A DNA stretch of 64,000 nucleotides from Cryptomeria japonica. Its lineage: Eukaryota > Streptophyta > Pinopsida > Cupressales > Cupressaceae. Within the stretch, counting starts at the first letter, position 1; each line of letters begins with the position of its first letter. Below are positions 53,380 through 64,000 of the stretch, one piece after another. The stretch covers positions 459,200,072 through 459,264,071 of the forward strand of contig NC_081406.1 of assembly GCF_030272615.1 (NCBI RefSeq), read 5' to 3'. The translations under genes were made by a program, and so were the position numbers. The notes beneath the pieces were generated by a model. The model ran no database searches and had not been told where the DNA came from. It saw only the letters and a program-made list of their open reading frames with translations.

Positions 53380-53457
53380 TTATTATCCCGCAACATGTAA
53401 TATGAATGCCAAGGTGTATTGCGAGATAATAAGCATTAATTTTTTATTATCCCGTAC
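53380..53457. repeat. Inverted and direct copies of TTATTATCCCGCAA
   Basis: TTATTATCCCGCAA (53380-53393), its inverse TTGCGAGATAATAA with one mismatch (53419-53432), and a direct TTATTATCCCGTAC (53444-53457). The first two can form a 13-of-14 bp stem with a 25-base loop. Confidence 0.7.
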
Positions 53458-53480
53458 TTAGTATCAAAGCGAGTAAAGAA

Positions 53481-53842
53481 CCATGTGCGATAAGGGATGG
53501 GCGTGAGGAGAAGGACTCCCATCTACCCTGCGTAGCACCCAGAGCAACGCAGGAGAAGGACTCCCACCCAGAGCATCGAAAGACATCACTCACGGTAAAA
53601 CGATGCAACGCAGAGGAATTCTTTTGATTACCCCACGTGACAAGCAAGGTAGTTGAGATGGTCATGTAGGGTAAGTTTGGGGCAAATACTGAGTGACTCA
53701 ATATACTGCACAATGGCAGTGATCTTCTTATCTCAAGCACCATGTGGGCTAAGTGGGTATGCAGAGCAATGGCAGTGATCTTCTTATCTCACGTGGTAGA
53801 AGAGGCGGCCCAAGACACCATGCGGGATAAGCTTGACAGAAA
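53481..53842 (+). repeat. Short repeats: GGAGAAGGACTCCCA, ATGGCAGTGATCTTCTTATCTCA and ACCATGTGSGATAAG
   Basis: GGAGAAGGACTCCCA occurs twice (about 53498 and 53549). ATGGCAGTGATCTTCTTATCTC occurs twice about 57 bp apart (53713 and 53770). ACCATG[TC]G[CG]GATAAG-like words occur three times. They suggest a decayed tandem repeat; no coding. Confidence 0.65.
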
Positions 53843-56800
53843 CTAAGAAACAAACGCAAGTCAAAGAAATGAAAACGGGATAGAACAAGATTAGGGCAAC
53901 ATAATTTGAAGGTGAAGTTTAGAGTTGTGTAAAAAAAAAAAATGCTCCCACAGCCGCCATTGTTGCAGGGAGTCATCCCCTTTAGCAGAGAACTTAGCGG
54001 AGGTCCTTCCCCCGCGCCATAATCTCATAAAATGGAAATCATTATCTGCTCAGTGGGTGGAGGATGATTATCAAATATCAATTTGGAGCTATGTGAATGG
54101 CCTCCATGCCCAGTGATTCTTCGAATCAACGCCATCACAGAGACTAAGTGCAAATCCAGACCTTTCAAAATGCAGGTTGTGAGTTTTTCACCTCCATGCA
54201 TCGTGTCTTTTATGGATTGTAATTGGAATTTATGAGAAGATAGGTGCGCAGTTTAAAGACTCAAACAATCTGTATGGTCCTATGCATTATTTTCTGTGTA
54301 TGGAGATATGGGCAACACTCAAGATTGTACTCAGAGCAAATAAGAAAGCAACTCATATGTGTTGAGAATTCATAGATGGTAAATAGCTAAATATTTTGCC
54401 TCTTATTAATGAAGCATGTTGCCAGGGTTTGGATCCATGAGAAATCTTTGCATTTTGCATGCTCTTATTTGTTTTATTTCCCCGGTCCCAGACACCTAGT
54501 GGCTCGGCTATGTTGAAAATATGGGAGATAATTGGGATCCCCAATCTAAATGAGCACATGGCTACTTGAGATTGGTTCACAGGTTATGAATTTACCAATA
54601 ATGAAATATGGGAGGCGATCATGTCGTTTGGGTATGGTTAATATTTGCATGATCATTGTTTGATGTAAGCGCGAAGAGGTTCGAAGGTAAGAGAGAGGCA
54701 TTTTAGAAAGATGGGCAACGTGATATTACACATTCCCAGTAGTCTCCAAATCAAATATGAATTATTCACATATGCAGATGAGTGCATTGCTATTGTGAAT
54801 ACCTTTTATTGTTTGCAGGTTATTATCATAGTAGGACTTGTTCTTGCTGTGATAAGCTGTCCAAATGCTTTTTGGGACAATTTGCAAAGGAAAAATTGAC
54901 CACAAAGGTTTGTTAAGGTGAAGTCGTGAGCTCCTGCCTAGCTTTGAAAGGTGTCTGAAACATTGTGCCCCATGATATTTCCAAAAGATGGGAAAGTGCC
55001 CGATAGTGGAGTCAATGGCAAATAACGGGTGAATTTCATGTAGAAATAGAATTAGAATCAATAATGTGTATATATAGAAAATGCATCTATGAGCATGAGA
55101 CGGAAAACGTAGGCCCTTCAGCAGTCGGTCTCATTGTCTCAATGGGCATTCACCTTGAAGAAGGGGAAACACAAAAAATTTGGGGGCTTATTGTTTCATG
55201 TAGAATGCTTCCAAGCATCGAATTTTGGCAAAGGGGCACTCATGTTGATGTTGTCATCACCAAATAAGACACATGTTGCAAGGGGTGACATTGGCAGGAA
55301 TAGTAAAAGTGTTCTTTTATATTTCCACTATATGCAACAATTTGAATTCTTTTTCAAAAAATTTAGGCTCAGATATAATGTACAATAAATAGCCTACAGA
55401 TAAATATGGAAACAGTAATGGCACATGATGCTCCAGTGTAGATTATGTATGCAGAACAAGGTCATTGCTAACATTGTGGAGAAGTACAAAATTATATTTT
55501 GGGGATATTATGTCATATGTGGATGATTATTTTGAGAAGGTGAGACTACCTTAGTTTTCCATAAAAAATAAATATTGTTTTACCCTAAATGCACAACAAG
55601 TGGAACTATATGAGATGACAAATTGACAAAATGTGTTACAATAGGGTAGAGTATTACATAGATGGCAATTGTTGAATGTCTTGGGTGTTATGAACATGCA
55701 GAGGAAAGCATTTTCACCAATGGGGGCGAAATACTATCATTGTATCTTTCGTTGTTTGTGTATGAGAATAATATTTCAATGGTGGTGAGATTTGTTTCAC
55801 GGGGAGAAGTATTCAATTACCATGTGGTAATTATGGGAAGTGCTCCACTGAAAGAGGAAATGAGCATGATAGTAAATGCTTTTCATCACAGGTGAAATGT
55901 CTTCAAAGGTTTACTTAAGGGTAAAATGCTTTCACCAAGGGAGAAATGACTTTCCACTTAATGGTGCAATTGTAAGTGAAAGTGTGTTGTGTATTTTGAG
56001 GGAAAGATTTATTATTATTTATAAAGCATAGAAAGTATATAGAAGCATATATTTGAGATATAAAGGGAAATTGGCTATGACCGGGTGCATGAGGGATTAT
56101 TTTGAAGAACTATGATTCATAGTGAATAAGTTTGTTCTACCAAGGGGGCCAATTCATTTTGTGTGAAATGGTTATTTTTCACTTAGGTTTTAAATCATTG
56201 CACATTGGGGTATTTTTATTAAACTGCGATTTTATATCCAAAAGGGGTCACATGTGAGAAATTACTGAGCATCTTTAGCCAAAGATGGACTTTTGCCATT
56301 TCCAAACCAAAGGGAAAGTGAACTGAGCCAAAGAGGATAACATGCTATTAATGGAAGGTTTAGGACAAAGTGTAGATTTTGAAATTAAACAAGCTACCTA
56401 AGTGATATATTTTTTAAATTTTCAAGGAAATCTATAGCAATCTCAAGGAGAAGGTGCAAGACAACCAAGGGGAAAAATTTCTATAGGGTTTTATTGTGCA
56501 TCTCATTTCTCTTTCTTTTCTCATGCTTGGTTTTTAGAGTAGTTTTAGCTAGTAACAAGTTTAGGAGTTAGAGGCTCTAGAATTATGCTCTAAAGTGAGC
56601 AATGTAATGCATTGTGTAGGGCTAAATGGCAGTTAGAGTTTTGTTTTTAGTTTTTATATGCTTTATGTCTTGAATAGTTGCAATCAAAGATGCAATTAAT
56701 GAATATTAGTTTCTTTACTATTGTCTCCAACATGTATTGGATTTATTTATGAAATAGATAATCAAGGATTGTTTGGTTTGTCCCAGCAAGTCTGGTGTTC

Positions 56801-57417
56801 ATTCTATTTTTGCTTCTCTTTAAGGAAGAGATTAAAATGCTTGAGTAGGATGTTGCATAATGTCTTTTACATGCAGGATCATCAAGTATTATTGCAAGAA
56901 AAACTAAGCTAATGGGTGTTGATGTAAGGCATTAATACTTAGATTTTACTAATTATAATTCAAACAATTTGGGTGTAAGGTTGCATATTGAGAGTAGACT
57001 CTACTTCCCACTAGATGAAGGCACTGGTTATGTGTTTATTTTTAGATTTTCATAATCATTTTATCTCCAAGTCTCTTTTGTTTTCAATTCATAGGAGTAG
57101 GTGTAGAGTAGAAAACTTTTCCCAAGTGTTTAGTGGTAGTTGACAAGCCAGGATTGTAGCCAAATCTTAGTTTCATGCACTTTCCTTAGCATATACACAT
57201 TGGGATATCTACTAAAATCAGTGATGCCTTAAGTGTTGGCAGCTATAAGTTATTTTGGCATTGCTTAGGTCTACCTTCCTTAGTATTGCAAATCCAAAAG
57301 TGTTGGAGATTTCAATTTTGTGACTGAATCTCGTTCATTGGCCAAATCCATCCTTAAACCTATGGATGGGAAAGTGGATAAATCTCTAGGGTTTGGGGAT
57401 CTGTTGATCTGGGAACC
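53843..57417. other. Non-coding stretch, possibly LTR of Gypsy-3
   Basis: No gene recognised in 3.6 kb. A small A-run is at 53930-53942. Since a gypsy primer-site-like sequence follows at 57425, at least the last part should be a 5' LTR (ending near GGGAACCA, 57418), but its start could not be located by eye and no partner LTR is in the window. Confidence 0.4.
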
Positions 57418-59430
57418 AAAAAATTGGCGACTCTGTTGGGGATAAGATAATGAAATGTCTTAAGTCTCCAGTAAAATATTATTAATTTATCATTCTAAAG
57501 ATTCTAGTGGCCTCCCCATCTGAGATGCAACCAACAAATTGGTAACTCTACTGGGGATCAAAGTCATAAATCCATATGGGAAGAGTCAGCAAAGTGAAGA
57601 ATCTAAACTTTTGTTTTAGATGTTGAGTGGTTTTCAGCCTGGATGGTCTCTTATAGAAGTGTGTTTGAAGAAGTTTCAGGTAGCTTTGTTGAAGAAAAGA
57701 AGACACAGAATGAAAGAAGACCTTGAATAACTTTCAGTTGTTCAAAAGAGCATTCCTCGACAAATAGGTGGTGACTCTCACATTCAAGAACCTCAAGAAC
57801 AAATCGAAGAGCTTAGATTTGAAGATCTTTTTAGCCAAAGAAATAAGGCATCAACTGCTGCAACTTTTCCAAGTATTTTCTTTTGAAGTTTTTGTGAAAA
57901 CCATAATGTATAAAGTTCTAAAATGAACCCTTATTTGGTGTTACAACACTGGTAAGAAGGGAAAAATAGTTAGTTTCCAACTTTCATGCTTCTTTGTGCT
58001 AAGTTTCAGTCAATGTTTTATGTTGAAAGATTGTGTTATGTTGTCATAGGTTCATTTAGAGAGTCCCTAAGTCCTATTTTCAGTGATTATTGTATCATCT
58101 TTGCTTAAGACTTTGTTTGAAAGGAAAGAGTCATGGTAAAAATGCAACTGCAAATTGCTTTTATGAAGAGTTGTAAAGTCAAGAAATATGTATTGTCCTA
58201 GTTTTGATCTAGGCATAATGAATAATCAACAACTTGAGAAAGGTCCATCTAGAACAATGTTCATCCCTCAGAGATATAGACCTTTAAATTTCACACATTC
58301 AGGGATACCCAAATCCCTTTCCCATGGAGCTCAAAGATCAAGTACCCTTGTTTCATGCAAGTGATTTTGAGTGAACAACCAAGCACATACAGTCATTCAA
58401 TGAGTTTGTTTAATATTTTTAGATTCATGCTGAAGATGTTGTCATGAAGTTTTTTGTGAGCTCTTTGAGAGATAGTGTGAAGGATTGGTATGAAAGTCTA
58501 CCCTCGCAAAGTATATCTTCATGGCATGATTTCAAAGACTATTCTTGAGTTGGTTCGATGATGACAATGAATTCTATGGATAACCCTTTGAGTCTCAGAA
58601 TGTACCAACATATGAGAATGTAGTGTATGCACAAGAGGACCATGTGTCAAGTGTTGATAATGCTTTTCAATATGTGAATGTCCCTGCTATGCCTATGTAT
58701 ATTCCTCAATATTATGAGAATTTTTGTCAACCTTGAGTCACATATGAATGTAGTCCAAGTCTTATGAATCCAGTGGCATATGTTAGTGTGTAGATGAATA
58801 TCAAAAGGTTAGAGGTAAATTAGCACATGCACTATTGTCAAGGTTTTGGAAGGAATTGCAAAGCATTCTCGTAAGCTTCACACTTGAAGATTCAACATGG
58901 AATGATTTATTCTTGCAAATTTATGAACCTAACGCTATTCATTGGCCAAAGGAGTTGAAACCAGTTGGTCTAGATCAAATTATTGGATGGATTGACATGA
59001 TTGAAGGTTTCAAGTCTAAGATTGCACTTAATAATGAACATCAATTTGTTGACAATGAAAAGATGGAACAAGAAAGTGATGAGAATATGTAGATTGGTAG
59101 TGATGCCCTGTTCATAGTTAAAGAAGAAACACATTGTTAACCAGAGATAAATATTATTTGTGAATAACAGATAGATGAGGAATGCAGACCTGAAATGGAA
59201 TGAGCCTAAATATGGATAAAAATGACCATCTTGGGGGTCAATTTTTTTTCTTCCAGAGAGTGACTACGATTTTAAGAAGGTTGTTGGAGATTCAATCTCC
59301 CATAGTGAAACAAACATATGTTCATATGAATCCATTGAGTTTTTAGGTTGTAAGGAAGACACTGAAGCTAAGGAGGACCATGCTTTGCAAGAGAATGATG
59401 TTGGCGGCCTTGATGAGGACAGCATATATA
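57418..59430 (+). mobile_element. Gypsy-3: leader and gag remnant
   Basis: Gypsy-type primer site motif TGGCGACTCTGTTGGGGA at 57425-57442, repeated in mutated form TGGTAACTCTACTGGGGA at 57540-57557, then a leader and a gag remnant (58318 on). The coding part is badly decayed, ending in (CATA)n at 59427. No RT or integrase is present. Confidence 0.65.
58318..59095 (+). pseudogene. Gypsy-3 gag pseudogene
   Basis: Retrotrans_gag-like signature: FPMELKDQVPLFHASDFE, stop, TTKHIQSFNEFV, then HAEDVVMKFFVSSLRDSV and KDWYESLPSQSISSWHDFK, matching the core D-x-x-x-x-x-F-x-x-S-L-x-x-x-A-x-x-W-[FY]-x-x-L-P-x-x-S-I-x-x-W pattern of gypsy capsids. Downstream the open segment 58835-59092 (WPKELKPVGLDQIIGWIDM) fits an interdomain stretch only loosely. 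In another frame YDFKKVVGDSISHSE and FLGCKEDTEAKEDHAL run into the microsatellite. Many stops. Confidence 0.7.
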
Positions 59431-59507
59431 TACATACATACATACATACATACATACATACATACATACATACATGCATACATACATACATACATACATA
59501 CATGCAT

Positions 59508-59538
<31 letters not shown>

Positions 59539-59638
59539 TATAGACACACACACACACATTTATATATACATATACATACATACATACATACATACATACA
59601 TACATACATGTATCTATACACACACACACACACACACT
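59427..59638. repeat. Microsatellite (CATA)n with (CA)n interruptions
   Basis: CATA repeats at 59430-59524 and 59563-59610 with ACACAC stretches at 59523-59537, 59545-59558 and 59617-59636. ORFs of Tyr-Ile-His-Thr or Met-Tyr-Val-Cys repeats here are artefacts. Confidence 0.97.
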
Positions 59639-60372
<734 letters not shown>

Positions 60373-60738
60373 ATGAATGGAGCAAATAAGAGAGAGATAT
60401 GTAGATAATGAGACATAGATAGAGAGGGAGAGGAGATATTTGAAGAAAAAGATAAAGGGGGAGTAGTTAGAAATAAAGATAGATATAGAGAGATAGGGAT
60501 AGGGAGGGATAAACAAAGAATTTGTCTGTGAGTATTATTAGTTATAAAATCATTTAAAATATATTTATTAGTTACAAATGACATTCTATATATTTACATG
60601 ATATGAGCTAAAGAGTTATAAATAAATATTTAAAAGATAAAGGTAGATAATATCATTACAGCATTGTTAGAATATGTTTATCTGAATATTTTAAAATCCG
60701 TATATGTATTCTCCATTTTTAATAGACATGATGAATTT

Positions 60739-60754
60739 CATTGAAGTTAAAGTT
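60739..60754 (+). repeat. Left target site duplication of LINE-2
   Basis: CATTGAAGTTAAAGTT, repeated exactly at 61695-61710. A 16-bp duplication is typical of target-primed LINE insertion. Confidence 0.85.
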
Positions 60755-61694
60755 CTGATTAATAAGAAGAGTAGGTTTTAAGGACCCGAAACCTTTAACA
60801 AAGGAGCATATAAAAGTTCATCAATACGCCTCCAGTCCTACTAGGAACAACTTACAAAATGACTGGCAAAAAGGCCAGTCAACCGAAAGGACAACAAAAG
60901 AAAGGAACGACAAAGAAGAAAAACCAAAGAAAGCACAACACAGCTAAAAAGACTTAAGGAGATCCATCACCTTATTCACCAGCTGGTCATAGTTTGTAGC
61001 AGTAGCTTTGAGTTCTTCCATGTTCTTGTTTGGCTTCTTCTCCTTCTTTTTACCTCTGGTCCTTGTTCTAGGTCCTTGCACTTCTCCCGTGCCTTCAATG
61101 TCAGGTTCAATCTCCAGGGAGTCCTTCTCCTCCTCCAGTTTGCTGATGAGGATTTTTATATTACCAGCTAAGGCCTCTAGTATGTTTAAGCTTTGTTCTG
61201 TAACGATTTTAAGGCATTCTTCAATTTTGTTGACTTTTTTATCAGTTTCCACCATTCTTTGATCCATACCATTATCATTAGTTTTTCTCTCAGTCAGGTC
61301 TTTCTCCATTTGCTCGAACCTGGGGTTGAAGGAATCTCTGATCTCTTTGGCTCTGGAAGTAGTTTTAGTCAAATCATCAACATATTCTACCATAGATTTG
61401 CCTCTGCCAATCAATGATGTCCACAAAACCTTTCAAGCCCTCAGGAGGAGGATTTGAGGAGGGTGATTTCTCACTAGAATTATCCTGATCCTTATTGGAG
61501 ATGTCACCAACAGTGATTTTATCAACTTTTCCATCGATCCTCTATTCAAAACCTTCCCCAGTGGTCTCCTCCTCCAAATTCTGGTCGACTTCCGGATTCT
61601 TTCTCTGCACTTGTTCCTCTAGCTCCATAACCTTGACTTCCTGTTTCTTCTATTTGTTCCTTGTTTGAATTTTGCTTTTCCTATTCCGAGGAGA
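60755..61694 (-). mobile_element. LINE-2: 5'-truncated LINE copy, minus strand, 940 bp
   Basis: Sequence between two 16-bp duplications, read on the minus strand. It contains the coiled-coil C-terminal part of a post-RT ORF and a 3' UTR with a GGTTT...AAACC stem (60774-60793), ending in TTATTAATCAG without a poly(A). 5' truncation is typical of LINE copies. It is related to, but not identical with, the LINE at 5568-33880. Confidence 0.8.
60944..61690 (-). pseudogene. LINE-2 ORF3 C-terminal fragment (coiled coil)
   Basis: Minus strand. The upstream part has acidic sequence (MELEEQVQRKNPEVDQNLEE) with stops; after a frame change near 61430 the frame is open to 60944. Coiled-coil segments are FNPRFEQMEKDLTERK, VETDKKVNKIEECLKIV and ILEALAGNIKILISKLEEEK, followed by TRTRGKKKEKKPNKNMEEL and LVNKVMDLLKSF. 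The order ILxxxxxNxxILI, then a TRxxxK basic patch, then ELKxxxxNxxxxV matches the C-terminus of LINE ORF3 at 33400-33657. Function unknown. Confidence 0.8.
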
Positions 61695-61752
61695 CATTGA
61701 AGTTAAAGTTAATAGACACATTGAAGTTAAAGTTAATAGACACATTGAAGTT
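61695..61752 (+). repeat. 24-bp tandem repeat including the LINE-2 right target duplication
   Basis: CATTGAAGTTAAAGTTAATAGACA at 61695-61718 and 61719-61742, with a partial third copy from 61743. The first copy starts with the 16-bp target duplication. Confidence 0.9.
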
Positions 61753-62528
61753 AGGACCAACCTTTCCTTTTCCATAAGTGTTGGGAAAGAAAAAATAAGG
61801 TAGTTCTGAATTATGAATATAGGCTTGAGACATGTAAGGAATAGGATAAGCAATTTAAAATATAAAATTTAATGAATGATTTATGGTTTGTAATATCTAA
61901 AATGCTATGTATATTAGTGAGAAAAGTTATATTATTTCTAAAATGCTATTTATATTTTTAAATATAGAGATATTATTTATTTTAAATAAATATATATTTA
62001 AAATATTGATATTAATAATTATGATTAAAAATATAATAATTATTTATTTGGGCGATGTAAATTTTGTTAATAGGTTTTATATTTAATGTTAGTATTCTTA
62101 TATTTGTGTCTCTCTCATTATTGTTTAATGTAGTATTAAATAAGTTTAAAGTAATTTAATAATTATTTATATTATAAAAAAAGAGGTGGATTTTTATGAT
62201 ATTATTATTAAGTAATTTATATTACTAAAAATGATGTAACATAGCGATATAATAACATATAATAGTATAATAAAAAATATAGTATTAATAATATGATAAC
62301 CATATAATACTAATAGCATTAATATAATATAAAATATAAAATATAATACAAATAATATAAAAATAAATAATATAAATATAAATATAAAATTTATATGAAC
62401 TTTATACAATTGTAACTCCCATAAAAAACACTATCCTTAATAATATTATTATTAGAATTATAATCCCTTATCAATTCAACTATACCTTTAACTCTCATTC
62501 TCATAATAATAATAGGATATAATAGAAT
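61753..62528. other. Very AT-rich non-coding stretch
   Basis: Dominated by ATAATA/TATAAA words, especially 62220-62410. No gene; ORFs here are chance low-complexity frames. Confidence 0.7.
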
Positions 62529-62710
62529 TGTAGCGTCCTAAAATTGTGACACTTGCAATTTCGACTGCATTTGGGTCTTCACGATGGCGATGCAACATGG
62601 AACCTGAATGGAGACCCCGAAACTTGTTCATGACACAAAAAAATGCATTTCTCGGCACCCTGGCCTGATCCTCCTTGCACCCCGTTGTCCCTGGAGGTGG
62701 GACCATGGTG

Positions 62711-62790
62711 CCCAGCGCCCTGGTCCTTTAGGACTAGGGCGCCCAGCGCCCTGGTCCCCAAGGACCATGGTGCCCAGCGCCCTGGTCCCT
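62711..62790. repeat. 31-bp GC-rich repeat, three copies
   Basis: CCCAGCGCCCTGGTCC begins copies at 62711, 62742 and 62773. Each of the first two is followed by AGGAC[CT]A, giving a small TGGTCC...GGACCA inverted repeat. Strikingly GC-rich next to AT-rich DNA. Confidence 0.9.
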
Positions 62791-62910
62791 GGCCCTATTT
62801 TTGGGCCCGGTCTCTTTTGGGTCTCGGGTCTTTATGTTTGCAAATTGGAAAATAACATTTCCTGGTCAGCCCAAGGCCGGAAAAATCAGTCTATCAGCCC
62901 TAATTGACAA

Positions 62911-62918
62911 ATATATAA
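62911..62918 (+). promoter_or_regulatory. TATA-like box in Gypsy-4 LTR
   Basis: ATATATAA in ACAAATATATAAACTAC. Plausible promoter of the LTR, about 900 bp before the primer site. The start site is not known. Confidence 0.4.
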
Positions 62919-62993
62919 ACTACATTTCCTCTCCCATTTTTGTAGATGAAAAAGAGGAGGACATATGTGTGTAAAGACATGGAAACGATATTC

Positions 62994-63035
62994 AAACATT
63001 CAAGCATTCAAGCATTCAAGCATTCAAGCATTCCT
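62994..63035. repeat. 8-bp tandem repeat (CAAGCATT)n
   Basis: About five units of CAAGCATT (first unit CAAACATT) within the Gypsy-4 LTR, followed by related CAAGCAATTGAGCATT words. Confidence 0.9.
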
Positions 63036-63810
63036 TCAAGCAATTGAGCATTCTAAGTCTCCATTCAAGGCTAAGTGTTGCATTCAAGACAAGGATTCAA
63101 CCATTGAAGAGGAGATCACTTACAACACATTACATACAACAACATTTACACCTTCGCATGTAAGAATACAAACATTCTTACAACAAGGTATCAGTACTTG
63201 TTTACATTACAAACATTTACATTTACAGCATTCTCATTTCTTGGTTAATTCCAAAACTGGGGTTTGACCTAAAGGCAAACCCCTCATCCCTAACCCCCTA
63301 ATCGTCCTCTCTTTTCTGTGTGTCGGTTGCAGGTACGCGGCTGTAATTGAAGATCTGGAATCCTTGTGCAAAGACGAACAGATCCACCTTCGTTTCGCAG
63401 ATTTTTCGAAGGACCGTGTGCACGCCGGGCACCATCGTCCCATTAAATTTCACTCAAATTTGCAGAACAGTACCATCTCGACATTTTACTGCTAATTCCA
63501 GGTCCGCAGCTTCATATCATAACCCTATCTCTGTTTATAAGCGAATATTTCCCACTTTACATGCATTCCTAGCTTAATCTTTCTATCTACATTTCTTTAC
63601 AAAAGAGGGTATCCTTGATGTCTTAACCCTTGAAACTCATATAGAATTCAATCTTGCATTGCGTGGGATTGGATCTTGTGGGTTTCAACCCCTCTTTTGA
63701 ATGTAAAGTCCTTCCTAAGTGAAAACCATCAACCCTAGGGACTCTCCCTTCTCTCTCCTCGGAGTTGGGGAGGGGAGAACCACTAGGGTTCGATTTTTCC
63801 GCTTTACATT

Positions 63811-63828
63811 TTGGTGAACCCGACGTGA
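63811..63828 (+). other. Gypsy-4 primer-binding-site candidate
   Basis: TTGGTGAACCCGACGTGA directly after the LTR end. Position and the TGG start fit a primer site; I cannot name the tRNA with confidence. The rest of the window to 64000 is leader without an ORF. Confidence 0.55.
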
Positions 63829-64000
63829 ACATCCTCATTCTGATTATTCATGGTTAGATCTGAAAATTTGCTTCCTTAATTGCATTTCCATGTTGGATCT
63901 TTTGCAAATTTTAGAGGTTGATTGCATAAAAAACCCTAAAATTTTCTTTTTAGTAATTAAACTTGTGAAATGTTTAATTGTTAATGCTTGTTTTAGATCT

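Larger units (their letters stand above)
62529..63808 (+). repeat. Gypsy-4 5' LTR
   Basis: Starts TGTAGCGTCC and ends GCTTTACA, 1280 bp, directly followed by a primer-site-like TTTTGGTGAACCCGACGTG. It contains a GC-rich 31-bp repeat (62711-62790), a TATA-like box (62911-62918), an 8-bp tandem repeat (62994-63035) and, downstream, CT-rich leader-like sequence. Only one LTR is in view, so the end points rest on TG...CA and the primer site. Confidence 0.72.

Noticed and set aside
53843-57417. Host gene or small ORFs (for example 54711-54899 and 55662-55895)
   Set aside because: Short, without recognisable motifs, splice structure or conserved frame.
62194-62409. Ile/Phe-rich minus-strand ORF
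   Set aside because: Arises from extreme AT-rich sequence; no start context or motif.

Overview
This window looks like intergenic DNA from a large-genome plant, probably a seed plant and possibly a gymnosperm (the clade is an inference from style, not a proven call). There are no tRNA, rRNA or CRISPR genes and no intact host gene. Almost everything recognisable is decayed retrotransposon: Ty1/copia elements primed by initiator-Met tRNA, Ty3/gypsy elements, an L1-like LINE, and a plant-mobile-domain (PMD) pseudogene.

Layout. The first 35 kb is a nest. A gypsy gag-protease remnant (33881-35455) is the outermost visible host. A LINE lies in it (segments 5568-7602, 18861-21019 and 32137-33880). 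The LINE is split by three LTR elements: Copia-1 (1-5567, entering from the left edge), Copia-2 (7603-18860, perfect 5-bp target duplication CTTAC) and Gypsy-2 (21020-32136, target duplication GGGGG/GTGGG). Conceptually removing Copia-2 and Gypsy-2 rejoins LINE reading frames. Copia-2 itself carries a 4.3 kb block of unrelated, unidentified DNA.

From 35456 to 47060 there are two oppositely oriented PMD pseudogenes. The minus-strand one is split by Copia-3 (38863-46675), a non-autonomous copia-type element with no protease, integrase or RT. It carries a gag with four zinc knuckles and a second long ORF preceded by its own TATA-like box. From 47.1 to 57.4 kb the DNA is AT-rich and non-coding, with short repeats, one of which is a four-copy hairpin with compensating changes. 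A gypsy leader/gag remnant follows (57.4-59.4 kb), then CATA and GA microsatellites, a 5'-truncated minus-strand LINE copy with a 16-bp target duplication (60755-61694), AT-rich DNA, and a gypsy LTR plus primer site (62529-63830) whose body lies beyond the window.

Most interesting signal. The LINE has an extra ORF downstream of its RNase H, and the truncated LINE copy at 61 kb independently shows that this ORF is the true 3' module of the family. The N-terminal domain of this ORF resembles the N-terminal domain of the long ORF downstream of integrase in Gypsy-2 and, more weakly, the second ORF of Copia-3. In all three it is followed by charged or coiled-coil sequence. This suggests an uncharacterised accessory module shared among LINE, gypsy and copia-type elements. 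In-frame stop codons across the elements are dominated by TAG at expected glutamine positions, as expected from C-to-T decay of methylated CAG sites.
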